Assembly (NCBI GenBank): GCA_944989445.1
Contig: CALYLW010000138.1
Location: 197,421 to 261,420, forward strand
Direction of reading: 5' to 3'
Source of the DNA: Ampullaceana balthica
Lineage: Eukaryota; Mollusca; Gastropoda; Lymnaeidae
Length of the DNA stretch: 64,000 nt
In this document: positions 40,883-52,702 of the stretch, piece after piece
Layout: every line of letters begins with the position of its first letter
How positions within the stretch are numbered: position 1 is the stretch's first letter
Made by a program: the position numbers and the translations under genes
Notes under the pieces: model-generated
Database searches by the model: none
What the model was told of the DNA's origin: nothing
What the model saw: the letters and a program-made list of their open reading frames with translations, nothing else

Positions 40883-42798
40883 CAGGGGTGGGCAAACTAC
40901 GGCCCGCGGGCCGCATGCGGCCCGCCAGAGTATATTATGCGGCCCAAATCATTGTACATGTTGCGATCTTATGTCGATGTTAATTTTCTTTGTTTAGAAT
41001 TTCCTTCGCTACATTTTTTAAAAAAATTATTCCGAGTATTTGATTCGAATCTAGGGATATTAAATTTTTTTTTGGCAACAGAATTGGTATGTGATTATTA
41101 GTCATTAAATGTTAACATCCTTATTCGTTTCTGTATTTCAGTACAACTGGAAGTGGCCTTTGTTTACGATTTACAAATTTGTGGTTTTGTAGAAATTATA
41201 ATTTAAAAAGCGAATATACGTTGATTTAACCATAAGTGCTGGCCAAAAAAAATAAAAAAAATATTGAAGACGAATGTCGTGCTTGTAATGACGAATGGTC
41301 CGCTAAATATTGCTGCACCAGCGTTGGAAGCAAATCAGTTTGCTTGCTGTAACGTGAGTGTGTGAGCGTCTTTAAGGATTACAACTTAAAAAGACACCAC
41401 CAAAAAACATTTGGATTTCGGGCACAATTTAACAACCGAAGGGAATGTCAAACTTCAGGGCAATAGCTTGATTGCACATGAAAGGTATGTGCAAGTTAAA
41501 TCATTTCAGGCAAAGCTCTCCGTATTCTTCAGGCAAGCAGGTGAAAACAGGTTTGGCCATCTTCCATTGCTGAAACAAACAAAAAAACATTTCTGGTTAT
41601 ACGGCTGACAAGTACAAGGCTCAGCTGGATGCCTTGGCTGTGGAATTTGAAAGGAGGTTCCAAGACTTCAAGAACCTGTAACCACTCTTCAATATCCTCA
41701 GTTCATCATTTAGTGCACAAGCTGATTAAGCCCCAGAGGATGTACAGAGGATATACAGCGGATGTACATTTAGAGTTGTTTGACCTACAAGCAGATTATA
41801 ACCTGAAGGAGATGTTCAAGTCAGTTTTTCTGCTGGAGTTTTATGGATGTTTGCCAGCAGCAGCATTTCCACACTTAAAAAAACTTTGTTGCAAAACTTT
41901 TGTCACTAGTTGGGTCCACATAACTCTGTGAGCAAGCTTTTTCTTGCATGAAAATGAACAAGTCTACGAAAAGATCGATGTTAACTTGCAGCAGTCATGT
42001 GAACCACAACCTGTAAACTGGTTCAACAATTCAAGAACATTATCCCAAATTTTGAAAAGTTAAATGCTTCTCATTATTTGTAACTAGACGCCCCGCGGCG
42101 TAGCATACGCGCAGACTTGCTCATGGAGAGTTCTTTTACCCCTTTAATGCACTTTTTAGGGCACCTACGACGCCGACCTTTTTCAAAAGCCCAACTAACT
42201 TGTCCTTGTTTGATCAATACGAAATATTAAACTTTCTAAAATGCACACAAAGTATTTTATAATAGGGGTTGTCGGGCGCCTGTGGCGCCCCCTTTGTTTT
42301 TTGATGTTATAATTAACCATCATCAAATCCTCTTTTTCGCATATTTAATTTGCACACCTTTTGATGCATTGGTGCAGTAATTTGGGGCGCTGCTTTCTAA
42401 AATTAGTATCTGTTGCACATGCAGCTTCTTGTTGCCTCGCGGGGTCCGACCACGAAGAGAATTATATATATAGATTGTATGCTATGGTCATCTTATATGT
42501 AAATTATGTTCTTATACTTCGTCATAGTTATTATGACCGGTAACAATAAACTTTAGATGATGTAATAATGAATAGTAAAATCTTATTGTCAAATTAGAAA
42601 CTGTTTCAGTTCGTATTTAAAATGTAATCTACATGTACGTGTGTATTAGAGTGTGAAATAAAATGAAAAGTACATGGTTATAATCAATTTTATACGTTGT
42701 AAAAATTGTAATTGAAGTAGACAAAATAAATATGCGGCCCGCCTATAGCAATAAAGTTTTTAATACGGCCCTTATTACAAAACGTGTGCCCACCCCTG
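40883..42798 (+). mobile_element. Second hAT transposon, decayed
   Basis: Ends CAGGGGTGGGCAAACTACGG and AACGTGTGCCCACCCCTG, with a perfect 8-bp duplication TTGTTAGG (40875-40882 and 42799-42806). Transposase remnants on + include HERYVQVKSFQAKLSVFFRQ (about 41490-41545) and ALAVEFERRFQDFKNL (about 41633-41680), in different frames with stops. A Helitron-like element is inserted at 42084-42474. Confidence 0.93.
42084..42474 (-). mobile_element. Helitron-like element (391 bp) inside the second hAT
   Basis: On the minus strand it starts TCTATATATATAATTCTCTT, ends with a GCGTATGCTACGC hairpin and GGGGCGTCTAG, and lies between A and T. It is the short form of the family at 36709-37479, without the tRNA-like part. 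Confidence 0.8.
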
Positions 42799-42817
42799 TT
42801 GTTAGGTATTTTATAGT

Positions 42818-44702
42818 GGTTGCCCGTCTCTGTACCCTCTACTCACTGCTTGGCTCTTGTCTGTAGCCTCTACTCACTGCTTGGCTCTTGTCTGTAGCTT
42901 CTACTCACTGCTTGGCTCTTGTCTGTAGCCTCTACTCACTGCTTGGCTCTTGTCTGTAGCCTCTACTCACTGCTTGGCTCTTGTCTGTAGCCTCTACTCA
43001 CTGCTTGGCTCTTGTCTGAACCCTCTACTCACTGCTTGGCTCTTGTCTGTAGCCTATATTCTGCTTGGCTCTTGTCTGTAGCCTCTACTCACTGCTTGGC
43101 TCTTGTCTGTAGCCTATATTCTGCTTGGCTCTTGTCTGTAGCCTCTACTCACTGCTTGGCTCTTGTCTGTAGCCTATATTCTGCTTGGCTCTTGTCTGTA
43201 GCCTATATTCTGCTTGGCTCTTGTCTGTAGCCTCTACTCACTGCTTGGCTCTTGTCTGTAGCCTATATTCTGCTTGGCTCTTGTCTGTAGCCTATATTCT
43301 GCTTGGCTCTTGTCTGTAGCCTATATTCTGCTTGGCTCTTGTCTGTAGCCTATATTCTGCTTGGCTCTTGTCTGTAGCCTATATTCTGCTTGGCTCTTGT
43401 CTGTAGCCTATATTCTGCTTGGCTCTTGTCTGTAGCCTCTACTCACTGCTTGGCTCTTGTCTGTAGCCTATATTCTGCTTGGCTCTTGTCTGTAGCCTAT
43501 ATTCTGCTTGGCTCTTGTCTGTAGCCTATATTCTGCTTGGCTCTTGTCTGTAGCCTATATTCTGCTTGGCTCTTGTCTGTAGCCTCTACTCACTGCTTGG
43601 CTCTTGTCTGTAGCCTATATTCTGCTTGGCTCTTGTCTGTAGCCTCTACTCACTGCTTGGCTCTTGTCTGTAGCCTATATTCTGCTTGGCTCTTGTCTGT
43701 AGCCTATATTCTGCTTGGCTCTTGTCTGTAGCCTATATTCTGCTTGGCTCTTGTCTGTAGCCTATATTCTGCTTGGCTCTTGTCTGTAGCCTATATTCTG
43801 CTTGGCTCTTGTCTGTAGCCTATATTCTGCTTGGCTCTTGTCTGTAGCCTCTACTCACTGCTTGGCTCTTGTCTGTAGCCTATATTCTGCTTGGCTCTTG
43901 TCTGTAGCCTATATTCTGCTTGGCTCTTGTCTGTAGCCTATATTCTGCTTGGCTCTTGTCTGTAGCCTATATTCTGCTTGGCTCTTGTCTGTAGCCTCTA
44001 CTCACTGCTTGGCTCTTGTCTGTAGCCTATATTCTGCTTGGCTCTTGTCTGTAGCCTCTACTCACTGCTTGGCTCTTGTCTGTAGCCTCTACTCACTGCT
44101 TGGCTCTTGTCTGTAGCCTCTACTCACTGCTTGGCTCTTGTCTGTAGCCTCTACTCACTGCTTGGCTCTTGTCTGTAGCCTCTACTCACTGCTTGGCTCT
44201 TGTCTGTAGCCTCTACTCACTGCTTGGCTCTTGTCTGTAGCCTCTACTCACTGCTTGGCTCTTGTCTGTAGCCTCTACTCACTGCTTGGCTCTTGTCTGT
44301 AGCCTCTACTCACTGCTTGGCTCTTGTCTGTAGCCTCTACTCACTGCTTGGCTCTTGTCTGTAGCCTCTACTCACTGCTTGGCTCTTGTCTGTAGCCTCT
44401 ACTCACTGCTTGGCTCTTGTCTGTAGCCTCTACTCACTGCTTGGCTCTTGTCTGTAGCCTCTACTCACTGCTTGGCTCTTGTCTGTAGCCTCTACTCACT
44501 GCTTGGCTCTTGTCTGTAGCCTCTACTCACTGCTTGGCTCTTGTCTGTAGCCTCTACTCACTGCTTGGCTCTTGTCTGTAGCCTCTACTCACTGCTTGGC
44601 TCTTGTCTGTAGCCTCTACTCACTGCTTGGCTCTTGTCTGTAGCCTCTACTCACTGCTTGGCTCTTGTCTGTAGCCTCTACTCACTGCTTGGCTCGTGTC
44701 TG
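42818..44702. repeat. Minisatellite mixing 31-nt and 29-nt units
   Basis: About sixty units sharing GCTTGGCTCTTGTCTGTAGC and differing in the joint: CTCTACTCACT (31 nt) or CTATATTCT (29 nt). The 31-nt form makes up both edges; the 29-nt form dominates the middle (about 43040-44060). ORFs inside are by-products. Confidence 0.97.
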
Positions 44703-44734
44703 TACTAACAACTTGCTGCCCTTTACTATTGTCT

Positions 44735-45105
44735 GTACATAAGACTAACATAACATAAGACTAACATTACATAAGACTAACATTACATAAGACTACCATT
44801 ACATACGACTAACATTACATAAGACTAACATTACATAAGACTAGCATTACATAAGACTAACATTACATAAGACTAACATTACATAAGACTAACATTACAT
44901 ATGACTAACATTACATAAGACTAACATTACATAAGACTTCCATTACATACGACTAACATTACATAAGACTACCATTACATAAGAATAACATTACATAAGA
45001 CTAACATTACATAAGACTAACATTACATAAGACTAACATTACATAAGATTACCATTACATAAGACTAACATTGCATAAGACTAACATTACATAAGACTAA
45101 CATTA
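44735..45105. repeat. 16-nt minisatellite
   Basis: About 23 copies of ACATAAGACTAACATT with scattered substitutions (ACCATT, TACGACT). It follows the 31/29-nt array almost directly. Confidence 0.95.
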
Positions 45106-45694
45106 CCCCTCTATAAAAAAAACCGCGCTATTTACTGCAATGTCAGCTGGTTATAAATGAATTATTTATAGACTTGTGGAAAAGCACCGAACAAAAAGTA
45201 CAGACATTGAGCTGCATCAACTCGGAGGCTATCACCTGATCAACATCCGTTTGGTTGAGAACTTTTACTGGATTTTTTAATAAAAGACATTATCATTGGT
45301 ATTGACATGCTGAATAATTATCTTTTGTGCCTGTGTATTAGTTCATCTCAAATAACGCATCTATGTTTCTCCTGTAACGATCTGTTATTAAAGGACATGA
45401 GCCCAGAATAAACTTGACACAAGTACCCCATTTTTATCATTATTTAAAATGCATGTAAATTGCTTTACTCAGAAGCGTCTTTTGTCAATTAGATGGTTGT
45501 TAATACATTGCTCAACACTTTCTGTCCGGATTATAAAAGATTTCATTTGCTCACAAACAAAAGAAGAAAAAAAGAAATTAAGAACAGTTTAATATTGTTT
45601 ATGCATTATTTTGTACTCTTCAAGAACATTACTTACAGAATAAAATAAAAGGCTGTCCATAAATTTAGTCACATAAATTGAGGGGATGTCTATT
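45106..45694. other. AT-rich stretch before the split LINE
   Basis: No coding or repeat feature with clear borders was recognised. It could include 5' parts of the LINE too decayed to read. Confidence 0.4.
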
Positions 45695-46413
45695 AATTCA
45701 GTCACATTATTCCCTCTGCTTTGAACAGGGATACATCTCCCAGGACCTAAGAGATGCAAATATAGTGACACTATATAAGAACAAGGGCTACAGAAGTGAC
45801 TGCAATAACTATCGCGGCATTTCACTCATTAGTATTGCAGGAAAGGCTTTAGCCCGTGTCATACTAACACGATTACAGAGTTTAGCCTCCCGAGTTTATC
45901 CAGAATCTCAGTGTGGTTTCCGGGCTGGTCGGTCTACCATAGACATGGTGTTCTCCATACGGCAGTTCCATGAAAAATGCAGAGAGCCCAAGATGCCATT
46001 GTACATTGCCTTTGTGCATCTTATGAAACCCTTTGATTTAGTCAGTCGCGACGGGCTATTTCAAATCCTGGAAAAAGTTGGCTGTCACCCACACCTACTC
46101 GCCATCATCAGACAGTTCCATGAAAATATGCAGGGCACAGTGCAGTTCGATGGAGCTACGTCAGAAGCCTTACCATCCAGTCAGCAGCGGTTTTAAACAA
46201 GGTTGTGTACTCGCACCAACACTGATCACAATATTCTTCTTTGTACTGCTTCGATACGCATTCGAGGATAGCAGTGATGGAATCTGGTTACACACCAGAG
46301 CTGATGAAGGACCAGTAGCTAAACTACGGGTGGGCATCGGGGCAGTTGCCAAGGGCGCCAGCTCAAAAGGGCGATACTAAATCTTTAATTTTTAAATTGT
46401 ATTTAAATAAATA

Positions 46414-47100
46414 CAGTCGGACCTCTCTAAGTCGAACTCAATAGAACATGAAAAAAAAATTCGACTTATGGAGTTTTTGAGTTTGTGAAAATGGCGTAAT
46501 GGGCGCCGATTAATCAAGGACAATGTGGATATTGAGAGGTGTGTGAACAGCCATACCGGCTAGTAGGCTTGACAGGAAAGAGAGGCGGTGTCTATGTTTC
46601 ATATGAAAAGAAGCCAACTTGCTTTGACATGCCGACACAAGCCCGTGAGAGGAGACACATTCCCTCCCCTCCCCCACTTTACTCCCTCCACAGTGGGATG
46701 GGGAGTATGATTTTTCTTTTTAAAAAGAGTCACAGCATGAAGCAAAGTGACGCGAATTAGTTACCACTCCTTTTTCTTGTTTTTATCATTTTTTGTACTT
46801 GCTTAATCCCTCTTGGAATGCACTAAGATAGGATTTTACGTCCATCTACGTGCCTCTACGGAACACGTGTTCTGAAATGTCACTCCAGAATAATAACTCA
46901 AACGCCTTGGAAAATTCGACTAAGAGAGGTTGAAAGCCAAAAATCTTGGAGTTAAGGATATCTAAAATACACTAGTCTTTTGGAATTTGGGCGGGACCTA
47001 ACAATTAATTCGATATAATTAATGATATATTAATTAATATGATATAGCTTCCCTAGGATGCTTTCGACCTAGGGAAGTTCGACTTAGCGAGGTTCGACTG
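46414..47100. mobile_element. Tc1/mariner-superfamily MITE (TA duplication)
   Basis: Ends CAGTCGGACCTCTCTAAGTC and GACTTAGCGAGGTTCGACTG, flanked by TA on both sides. The 687-bp inside has no transposase but contains repeated TTCGACTTA motifs. A partial inverted copy lies at 49622-49934. The end sequence resembles pogo/Tigger elements, which is inference. Confidence 0.8.
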
Positions 47101-47348
47101 TATTTCACTTTTATCCTCGATAACAAAAAAGTGAATAATTAATTTTATTTAAATGAATGATGACCCCTTTCCAGTCCATGACGGACTATGGGGCAAGTGA
47201 TGCAGCGTTCCCAAGTTTTTAGTCACCACTAACGAGCAGAGGAATGTGTGGCCAGCACAATGCCCCAGGGGCCTTGCCAGTAACTGGGCTCGAACCCGCG
47301 ACTCGGGATCTGCCTCGGATCGACGGTCCAGTGCGCTACCACTTGGAC

Positions 47349-49497
47349 CAGTGGACCTTCCAGGGGTCCGTGGAAAATTAAAATTGATTTGGTGGGTCCC
47401 TGAACAAAGTCAGGGAGTCCGCGCAACATTTAATATGTGATAATAAATTTGTGAGCCATTTTTATTTTTAAATCCTTTATATTAACTCGTGGTGTCTGCG
47501 GCCGACCGACCGACCGACCTTGCTTGCTTGCTTGCTTGTCGCCAAAACTTTTGATCGATTTTTAACCCACTTGCTCGCAAGATAGCGAGCTGAAATTTTG
47601 CAGGCAGTTTCGTACCGATGATAAAAACAATGTATCAAAATTTCAGATCGATCGCATGTACCGTAATTAAATTATTGATTTTTTAGATTTTTTTTATTTA
47701 TTCCTATGTATCATGCTATTTTTTGAGATAGAGCGTCGCGGTGCGTATTATATTGAACAACCTTTCTGTCGCGCAATAAGGTGCGTATTTTATTGACAGC
47801 ACTTTTTATAAACATATTCCTGATCGGTGCGCATTATATTAAACACGTTTTACGACACAACTGCAATTTTGTATTTTTGGATGGTCTTGCGCTGCGTGTT
47901 ATAATGAACATTCTTTTAGTTACGTCTCATACGTAAAGGATTTATAGTCAAAAACTTGGTTTTTTACGGGTTGTTTTTATTATTGAAATTAAAATAAATA
48001 ACAATAAATAAAATGATTGCTTTTTCTCTTAATTAAATACAGTCTGAGTTGCTATCAATCATGGAATACAATGTTGTTTTACCTAGAAAAGGAAATAGAG
48101 CTACGGTAATTTCCACAACAATAACCAATCCAAATACTTGGTTTATTGAAGGGTCAAGTTTGATGCGTAAGAAATGCGGAATTCCTTTAAGTTCGTCAGA
48201 AAAATACACGTTTTTAACTTGAATCAACGAGGGTTGCAAGGTTTGGTAATTTTCGATGTGTCGGGAAGTTCCATTTATATACACTTGACTTTCTGGGTTA
48301 CTTAAAACAAGATGTACCGAATGCATTCTCAGTACACTGTGTCATTCATGGACATCATTTATTTGAAAAATTGTTTCGTGAAAGTTAGCATGGATCACTA
48401 GATTATGTCATTAGAGCAGTGAATAAAATCAAAGGAAATTTCTTCAATGAGATATTACTGCTTAACTTTGTTTGGAAAATGATGAAGACTATAATTGTTT
48501 AATAATTCACACAGAAGTACGTTGGTTATCTAAAAGTGCATGCTTAAATTTATTTTATTATCTCTTTGAGTCAGTGCTGGAATTCCTGGAAAGCAAAGAC
48601 GATGATTTGCGAAGCAATTAACCTGAAAAAAGACATATCCTTTATGCATGATTTATATGCCAATTTTAACTTAACCAATTTGAATCTACAAGTACTAGGA
48701 TACAAATTAAATGTAATCAAAACTAATAGCGTAATGTCGGCGTTTGTTGCAAACCTTTTTCTATTTAAAAAAAAACACACCTTGGGAAGAGGAGAGTGTT
48801 CTTAGTTTCAAAATCTTTCGAAAATGCAAAATAGAGATACATATTTGCTGGCTTACTGTCAACACTTAACGGCTCTTCATACAGTCTGAACCAAAGTTTT
48901 GAAGACATTTTTCACTTGTATATTCCCGACTGGCAGTTGAACCCTTTTGCGCGTGCACAAACTCAGATCCCATACATAGATAAATCCATACTAATACAGG
49001 AGCAGCTTATTGAAATATCCATACGTGAGGAACTTAAACCAAAGTTTGAACAACGATACTACAAATTCTGGTTACAAAAAAGACCCCAGTTTTATATGCT
49101 GCATTATGTCTTATTGTACAGAAGTTGTTGTCTGATTCTTGTCTTCCCATATGGTAAATTGTGAATTTAGTGCCGTTATGAACCTCATCACAAATAATAG
49201 AAACTAGTTATAAATTTTTGCTTGTGGGCATATGCGATAGCTACTCACAAACATTGAATCGGAAATAAATAAACTCATAAAATCTAATCACGTTCATCCA
49301 AGTCATTAATTGTTTTAAATTTTATTTTACACAAAAGCCATAATATCAATAAATACGTCCTCATCGAAATATTGCTTTTTTTTTGGATTTGTTAATTTTT
49401 TTTTACTATGTAATTATGTATTTTTTTCAGTTGGGGGTCCATGGGCAAGTTTTGACTATAAAGGGGTCCATAAGTCAAAAACGTTTGGGAACCACTG
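47349..49497 (+). mobile_element. hAT relic (ZBED5/SCAND3-like transposase) inside the SINE
   Basis: The left end CAGTGGACCTTCCAGG and the right end CGTTTGGGAACCACTG, with duplication ACTTGGAC (47341-47348) and ACTTAGAC (49498-49505). Transposase remnants on + include HGHHLFEKLF, DYVIRAVNKIKGNFFNEILL (about 48390-48465), TEVRWLSKSACLN (about 48519-48550) and a C-terminal region near 49020-49150. Frameshifts and stops are frequent. A dispersed repeat (47467-47976) is included near its left end. Confidence 0.8.
47467..47976. repeat. Dispersed repeat with GACC/CTTG runs and TTTATAGTCAAAAAC end
   Basis: Contains (GACC)n at 47500-47518, (CTTG)n at 47519-47537, GCGCAATAAGGTGCGTAT, and ends GGATTTATAGTCAAAAAC. 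The same order of blocks (AAATCCTTTATATTAACT at the start) is seen at 62720-63190. Confidence 0.6.
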
Positions 49498-49621
49498 ACT
49501 TAGACCATCGCGCCACTTTTTATTTCTTTAAATATATTTCATTTGAACAATTATAATATTTTATTATGTTTTTGGCCTTTGCGGGACTTCTTATCATACA
49601 AATATCAAAATTATTTTACAG

Positions 49622-49934
49622 TCTTTCTTTGAAAAAGAAAAATCTTACTATCCCCATTTTACTGTCGAGGGAGTAAAGTGGGGGAGGGGAGGGAAGGTCT
49701 CTCCTCTCACGGGCTTGTGTCGGTATGTCAATGCAAATTGGCTCCTTTCATATGAAACATCACCGCCCCTCTTTCCTGTCAAGCCTTCTAGCCGATATGG
49801 CTGTCCCCCCCCCCTCTTAATATCAACATTGTCCTTGATTAATCTCCGCCTATTACGCCAATTTCCTTAACTCGAAAACTCCGTAAGTGAAATTTTTTCC
49901 CCCTTGAGTTGGACTTAGAGAGGTTCGACTTAAT
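49622..49934. mobile_element. Partial inverted copy of the TA-flanked MITE
   Basis: GGGGGAGGGGAGGGAAGG, CATGCAAATTGG-like sequence, CATATGAAACATCACCGCCC and a final TTGGACTTAGAGAGGTTCG match, in reverse, the left half of the element at 46414-47100. Confidence 0.7.
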
Positions 49935-51418
49935 TAGCAACACGCCAATACGCCAGCTAACGGAAGTGCTGAGCTGTAGTAGGTGGAGTGTTACTTAAAT
50001 TTACTTTTAATTGTGAGTTTCTATCGTTATGCATGAGATAATGAGTATGACACATTGACATTATTGTTTTTATTTATAATACAGGTTACTTCAAGTTTAC
50101 AGTATTCTTTATTAATGCAACAATATCCTGTTTTATCCACCTATTTATTTGGTGTTATTTAAATAAATCGCAAATTACTTCAAATTAGTATCGTTCCTGT
50201 CTTATGCGTTTTTTATATTCACGTTGTATGACTGTCACTGTCAGACTACGTAATTATTGTCATAAATAAAATAAGAGAAATTTAATTATGTTTTCTAACA
50301 AATGAAAAAATCGCAAAGCTGAAACTTGTCAATTTATCAAGGGCACCAAAAATAAATTAGCCAACGGCACCAAAAACCTAGTTACGTCTCTGTGGAGGAC
50401 TTTTCAACACTGCTCGCCTCCGAGCAAAAACAAAAAAGACAGATGTCTTAATTCAAGAGCTACTTTTTGCGGATGATGCGGCACTGATAGCACACACAGA
50501 AATTGGTTTGAAACAACTCGTGTCAAACTTCTCCAACGCCTGCAAAGAGTTAGGTCTGCAAATCAGCTTGAAAAAGATAAACATCATGGCAGAAGACACA
50601 TATTCTCCTTCTACCATCAATATTGACTATGAAAACTTGGAGGTTGTGGATAGCTTCACCGACTTGGGGTTCAAGGTCTAAAATTCAATGTCCATCGAGG
50701 ACGATATAAACAGTAGAATTGGCAAGGCAGCTGCCACAATGGCTAAACTAAATAAACGGGTTTGGCAAAACACCAAGCTAACGGAGAAAACCAAACTGTG
50801 TGTCTATCAAGCCTGCGTAATCAGTACGCTGCTATACGAGAACTCGACATGGACCACTTACACACCCCATGAGCGCAAGCTTAATATCTTCCACTTGAGG
50901 TGCATGCGTCGCATCCTTGGCATTAAATGGCAGGACAAAGTGTCATATAGTGAGGTCCTGATGCGTGCCCATTCCCACAGCATGTTCTCAATCCTTAGTG
51001 AAAGACGCCTGAGATGGCTAGGACATGTAAAAAGAATGAGCCATGGCCGCATCCCCAAAGACCATATGGAGAACTGGCATCGAGAAAGAGGAAGACGGGT
51101 CGCCCACGTCTCCGATTTAAAGTTGACTGCCTGAGAGTTATGAAAGCACCCAGAATAAGCACAAGTGATTGAGAGTGTAAGGCAGAAGACCGATCTACGC
51201 GGGGCACAGTTATCAAAGGGGGCATCATAGTTGCTGAGGTGCGAAGGATGGAGTGAAGGAGTCGACAGACAGAAGAGCTAGGAGAAAGGCCAAAACATAG
51301 GGAAGCACATAACTCTTGTGCAAAAGATGTGGTAAAGACTGTCACTCTAAGATAGGACTGCTTAGCCACACGAGGAAATGCAAACCAGCCCAACGGTGAT
51401 GCATCATCGTCTCTCAAG

Positions 51419-52671
51419 TAGGCCTGTGAACGGGTACCTGGGACCCGGGTACCCGTTGCCGTGAGATTACCCGGGTAGTAAAATTCCGCCCGGGTACCCG
51501 CGAAAATGTGGCTTCAATGTCTATATTAACCAAACTTCGGCTCGCATGCGGCTTTTTTGTGTTTAATTTACGGCTCGCGAAACAATTTATCAAATGAAAA
51601 TTTTTGTTTCAAATATATGCTTTGAAATACATCTAAGAAAAACCATCTGTCAACGGGAAAGACAATACGGTCTCGACAAACCACAATGTATTTTGATATA
51701 TCTTTTTCTCTGAAAATGAAACAGAAATCGCAAACACAAGAAGATTTTGGTTCTTTGAAAACAAAACTCATCTGCCGAGACTAAGGATGAACTGTATAGT
51801 GATGAAAGAGGCCGTTTTTTGTTTTTGTTAATAAAAAACACCCCTGCTTTGACACTAACTTTGATCTTTGAAATACCTCGACATTGGGTTTACGATTGTC
51901 CATGTTGTTTAGCTACCCACCCTTTTTTTTTCTTCCTGAATCCATTCGATTGTGTTTCGTGTGTTCATTACAGCGTGTGGTTTGCCCAAAATCTGGTTCT
52001 AGTAATACTCCAAAATTTGTAAGTTTTGAAAGTAAATAAATTAGTTACTTACAGTGTAAGATGGATAAGTGTCCGTCCATAAATGACGCTACGCACCTAG
52101 GGGAGGAGGGCGTCACACATTTGTGACGAGGGGGAGGGATGTGTTTAAGAACAAATGTGACGTCACATCAAAACGCGCAACTTTAAATAAAAGTTCCACT
52201 GAAATATTTGATTGCCTACAATTTATTTAATGACGTTTTACATAGATTTAAGCGTGTTGCGATTTTTAGAGTTCAACTTCACATTAGATACAAAATTAAA
52301 TGACAATAAAGTTATTTGCTCATTTTCAAAAAGGAAGTACGGCTTTTATAGGGGGGGGGGCGCGCAAAGCTTTGTGACGTCATATTGGAGGGGGCTCTAA
52401 GTTTTTGTGACAACCTGTGATTTTGGGGGAAGGGGCGCAATGCTGTGTGACGTATGTCGGCCAAAATCGCTTGATGTCATTTATGTACGGTCCCTAAGAC
52501 GTCGGCCGTGTAGCTACTGTGTGAAATGAGGTGCATGGAAGGTGGCTATGTAGCATTGTATAGCGTTCATGACGGGAAAATTATGGGATGTTTTGATCGG
52601 GTAACCCGGGTACCCGTTCGAAATTTGGACGGGTACCCGGGCAGCATTTTTCAACAATATTGACAGTCCTA
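51419..52671. mobile_element. hAT-type MITE rich in CGGGTACCCG
   Basis: Ends TAGGCCTGTGAACGGG and TATTGACAGTCCTA, flanked by CTCTCAAG (51411-51418) and CTCTCGAG (52672-52679), an 8-bp duplication with one mismatch. The inner borders hold clusters of GGGTACCCG. A different MITE is nested at 52069-52494. No transposase was recognised. Confidence 0.8.
52069..52494. mobile_element. Diverged MITE of the GTCCGTCCATAAA family
   Basis: Ends GTCCGTCCATAAATGACGC and ATGTCATTTATGTACGGTCC, with inner GTGACG motifs and G runs. It is a diverged relative of the copies at 4320 and 15122. Confidence 0.7.
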
Positions 52672-52702
52672 CTCTCGAGTTGGAAAAATGCCGATTATTA
52701 TT

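Larger units (their letters stand above)
47103..49517 (-). mobile_element. tRNA-derived SINE interrupted by a hAT
   Basis: On the minus strand the head GGCGCGATGGTCTAAGT (49514-49498) joins, once the hAT is ignored, to GGTAGCGCACTGG and onward to CGCGGGTTCGAGCCC (about 47300-47286), giving good box A and box B promoter elements. The body continues to GTCCGTCATGGACTGG and an AT-rich tail near 47103. The junction repeats ACTTGGAC/ACTTAGAC are the hAT target duplication. Confidence 0.7.
46313..50392. mobile_element. hAT-type element hosting several later insertions
   Basis: The left end CAGTAGCTAAACTACGGGTG and the right end CCTAGTTACGTCTCTG form imperfect inverted repeats, flanked by TGAAGGAC (46305-46312) and TGGAGGAC (50393-50400), an 8-bp duplication with one mismatch, and LINE sequence resumes in register. 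Both ends also carry GGGCGCC/GGCACC motifs. No transposase of its own was recognised. Inside it are a TA-flanked MITE, a SINE, another hAT and a MITE fragment. Confidence 0.75.
45695..52702 (+). mobile_element. LINE split into three pieces by hAT-type insertions
   Basis: Piece one (45695-46312) has RT motifs: DANIVTLYKNKG, CNNYRGISLISIAGKALARV, ESQCGFRAGRSTIDMVFSIR and KQGCVLAPT. Piece two (50393-51418) continues with LFNTARLRAKTK, ELLFADDAALIAHT, then ACVISTLLYENSTW and LRWLGHVKRM, and a C-terminal zinc-finger-like CKRCGKDCHSKIGLLSHTRK. Piece three (52672-52702) gives EWKNADYYYY and a short ATT-rich tail. Pieces one and two are separated by the insertion at 46313-50392, and two and three by that at 51419-52671. 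The endonuclease part is missing, so it is 5'-truncated. Stops and frameshifts show that it is dead. Confidence 0.88.

Noticed and set aside
42818..44702. Resemblance to a CRISPR array (regular repeats of about 30 nt)
   Set aside because: There are no unique spacers: the whole 29- or 31-nt unit repeats, and the genome is eukaryotic. The same holds for the 32-nt arrays.
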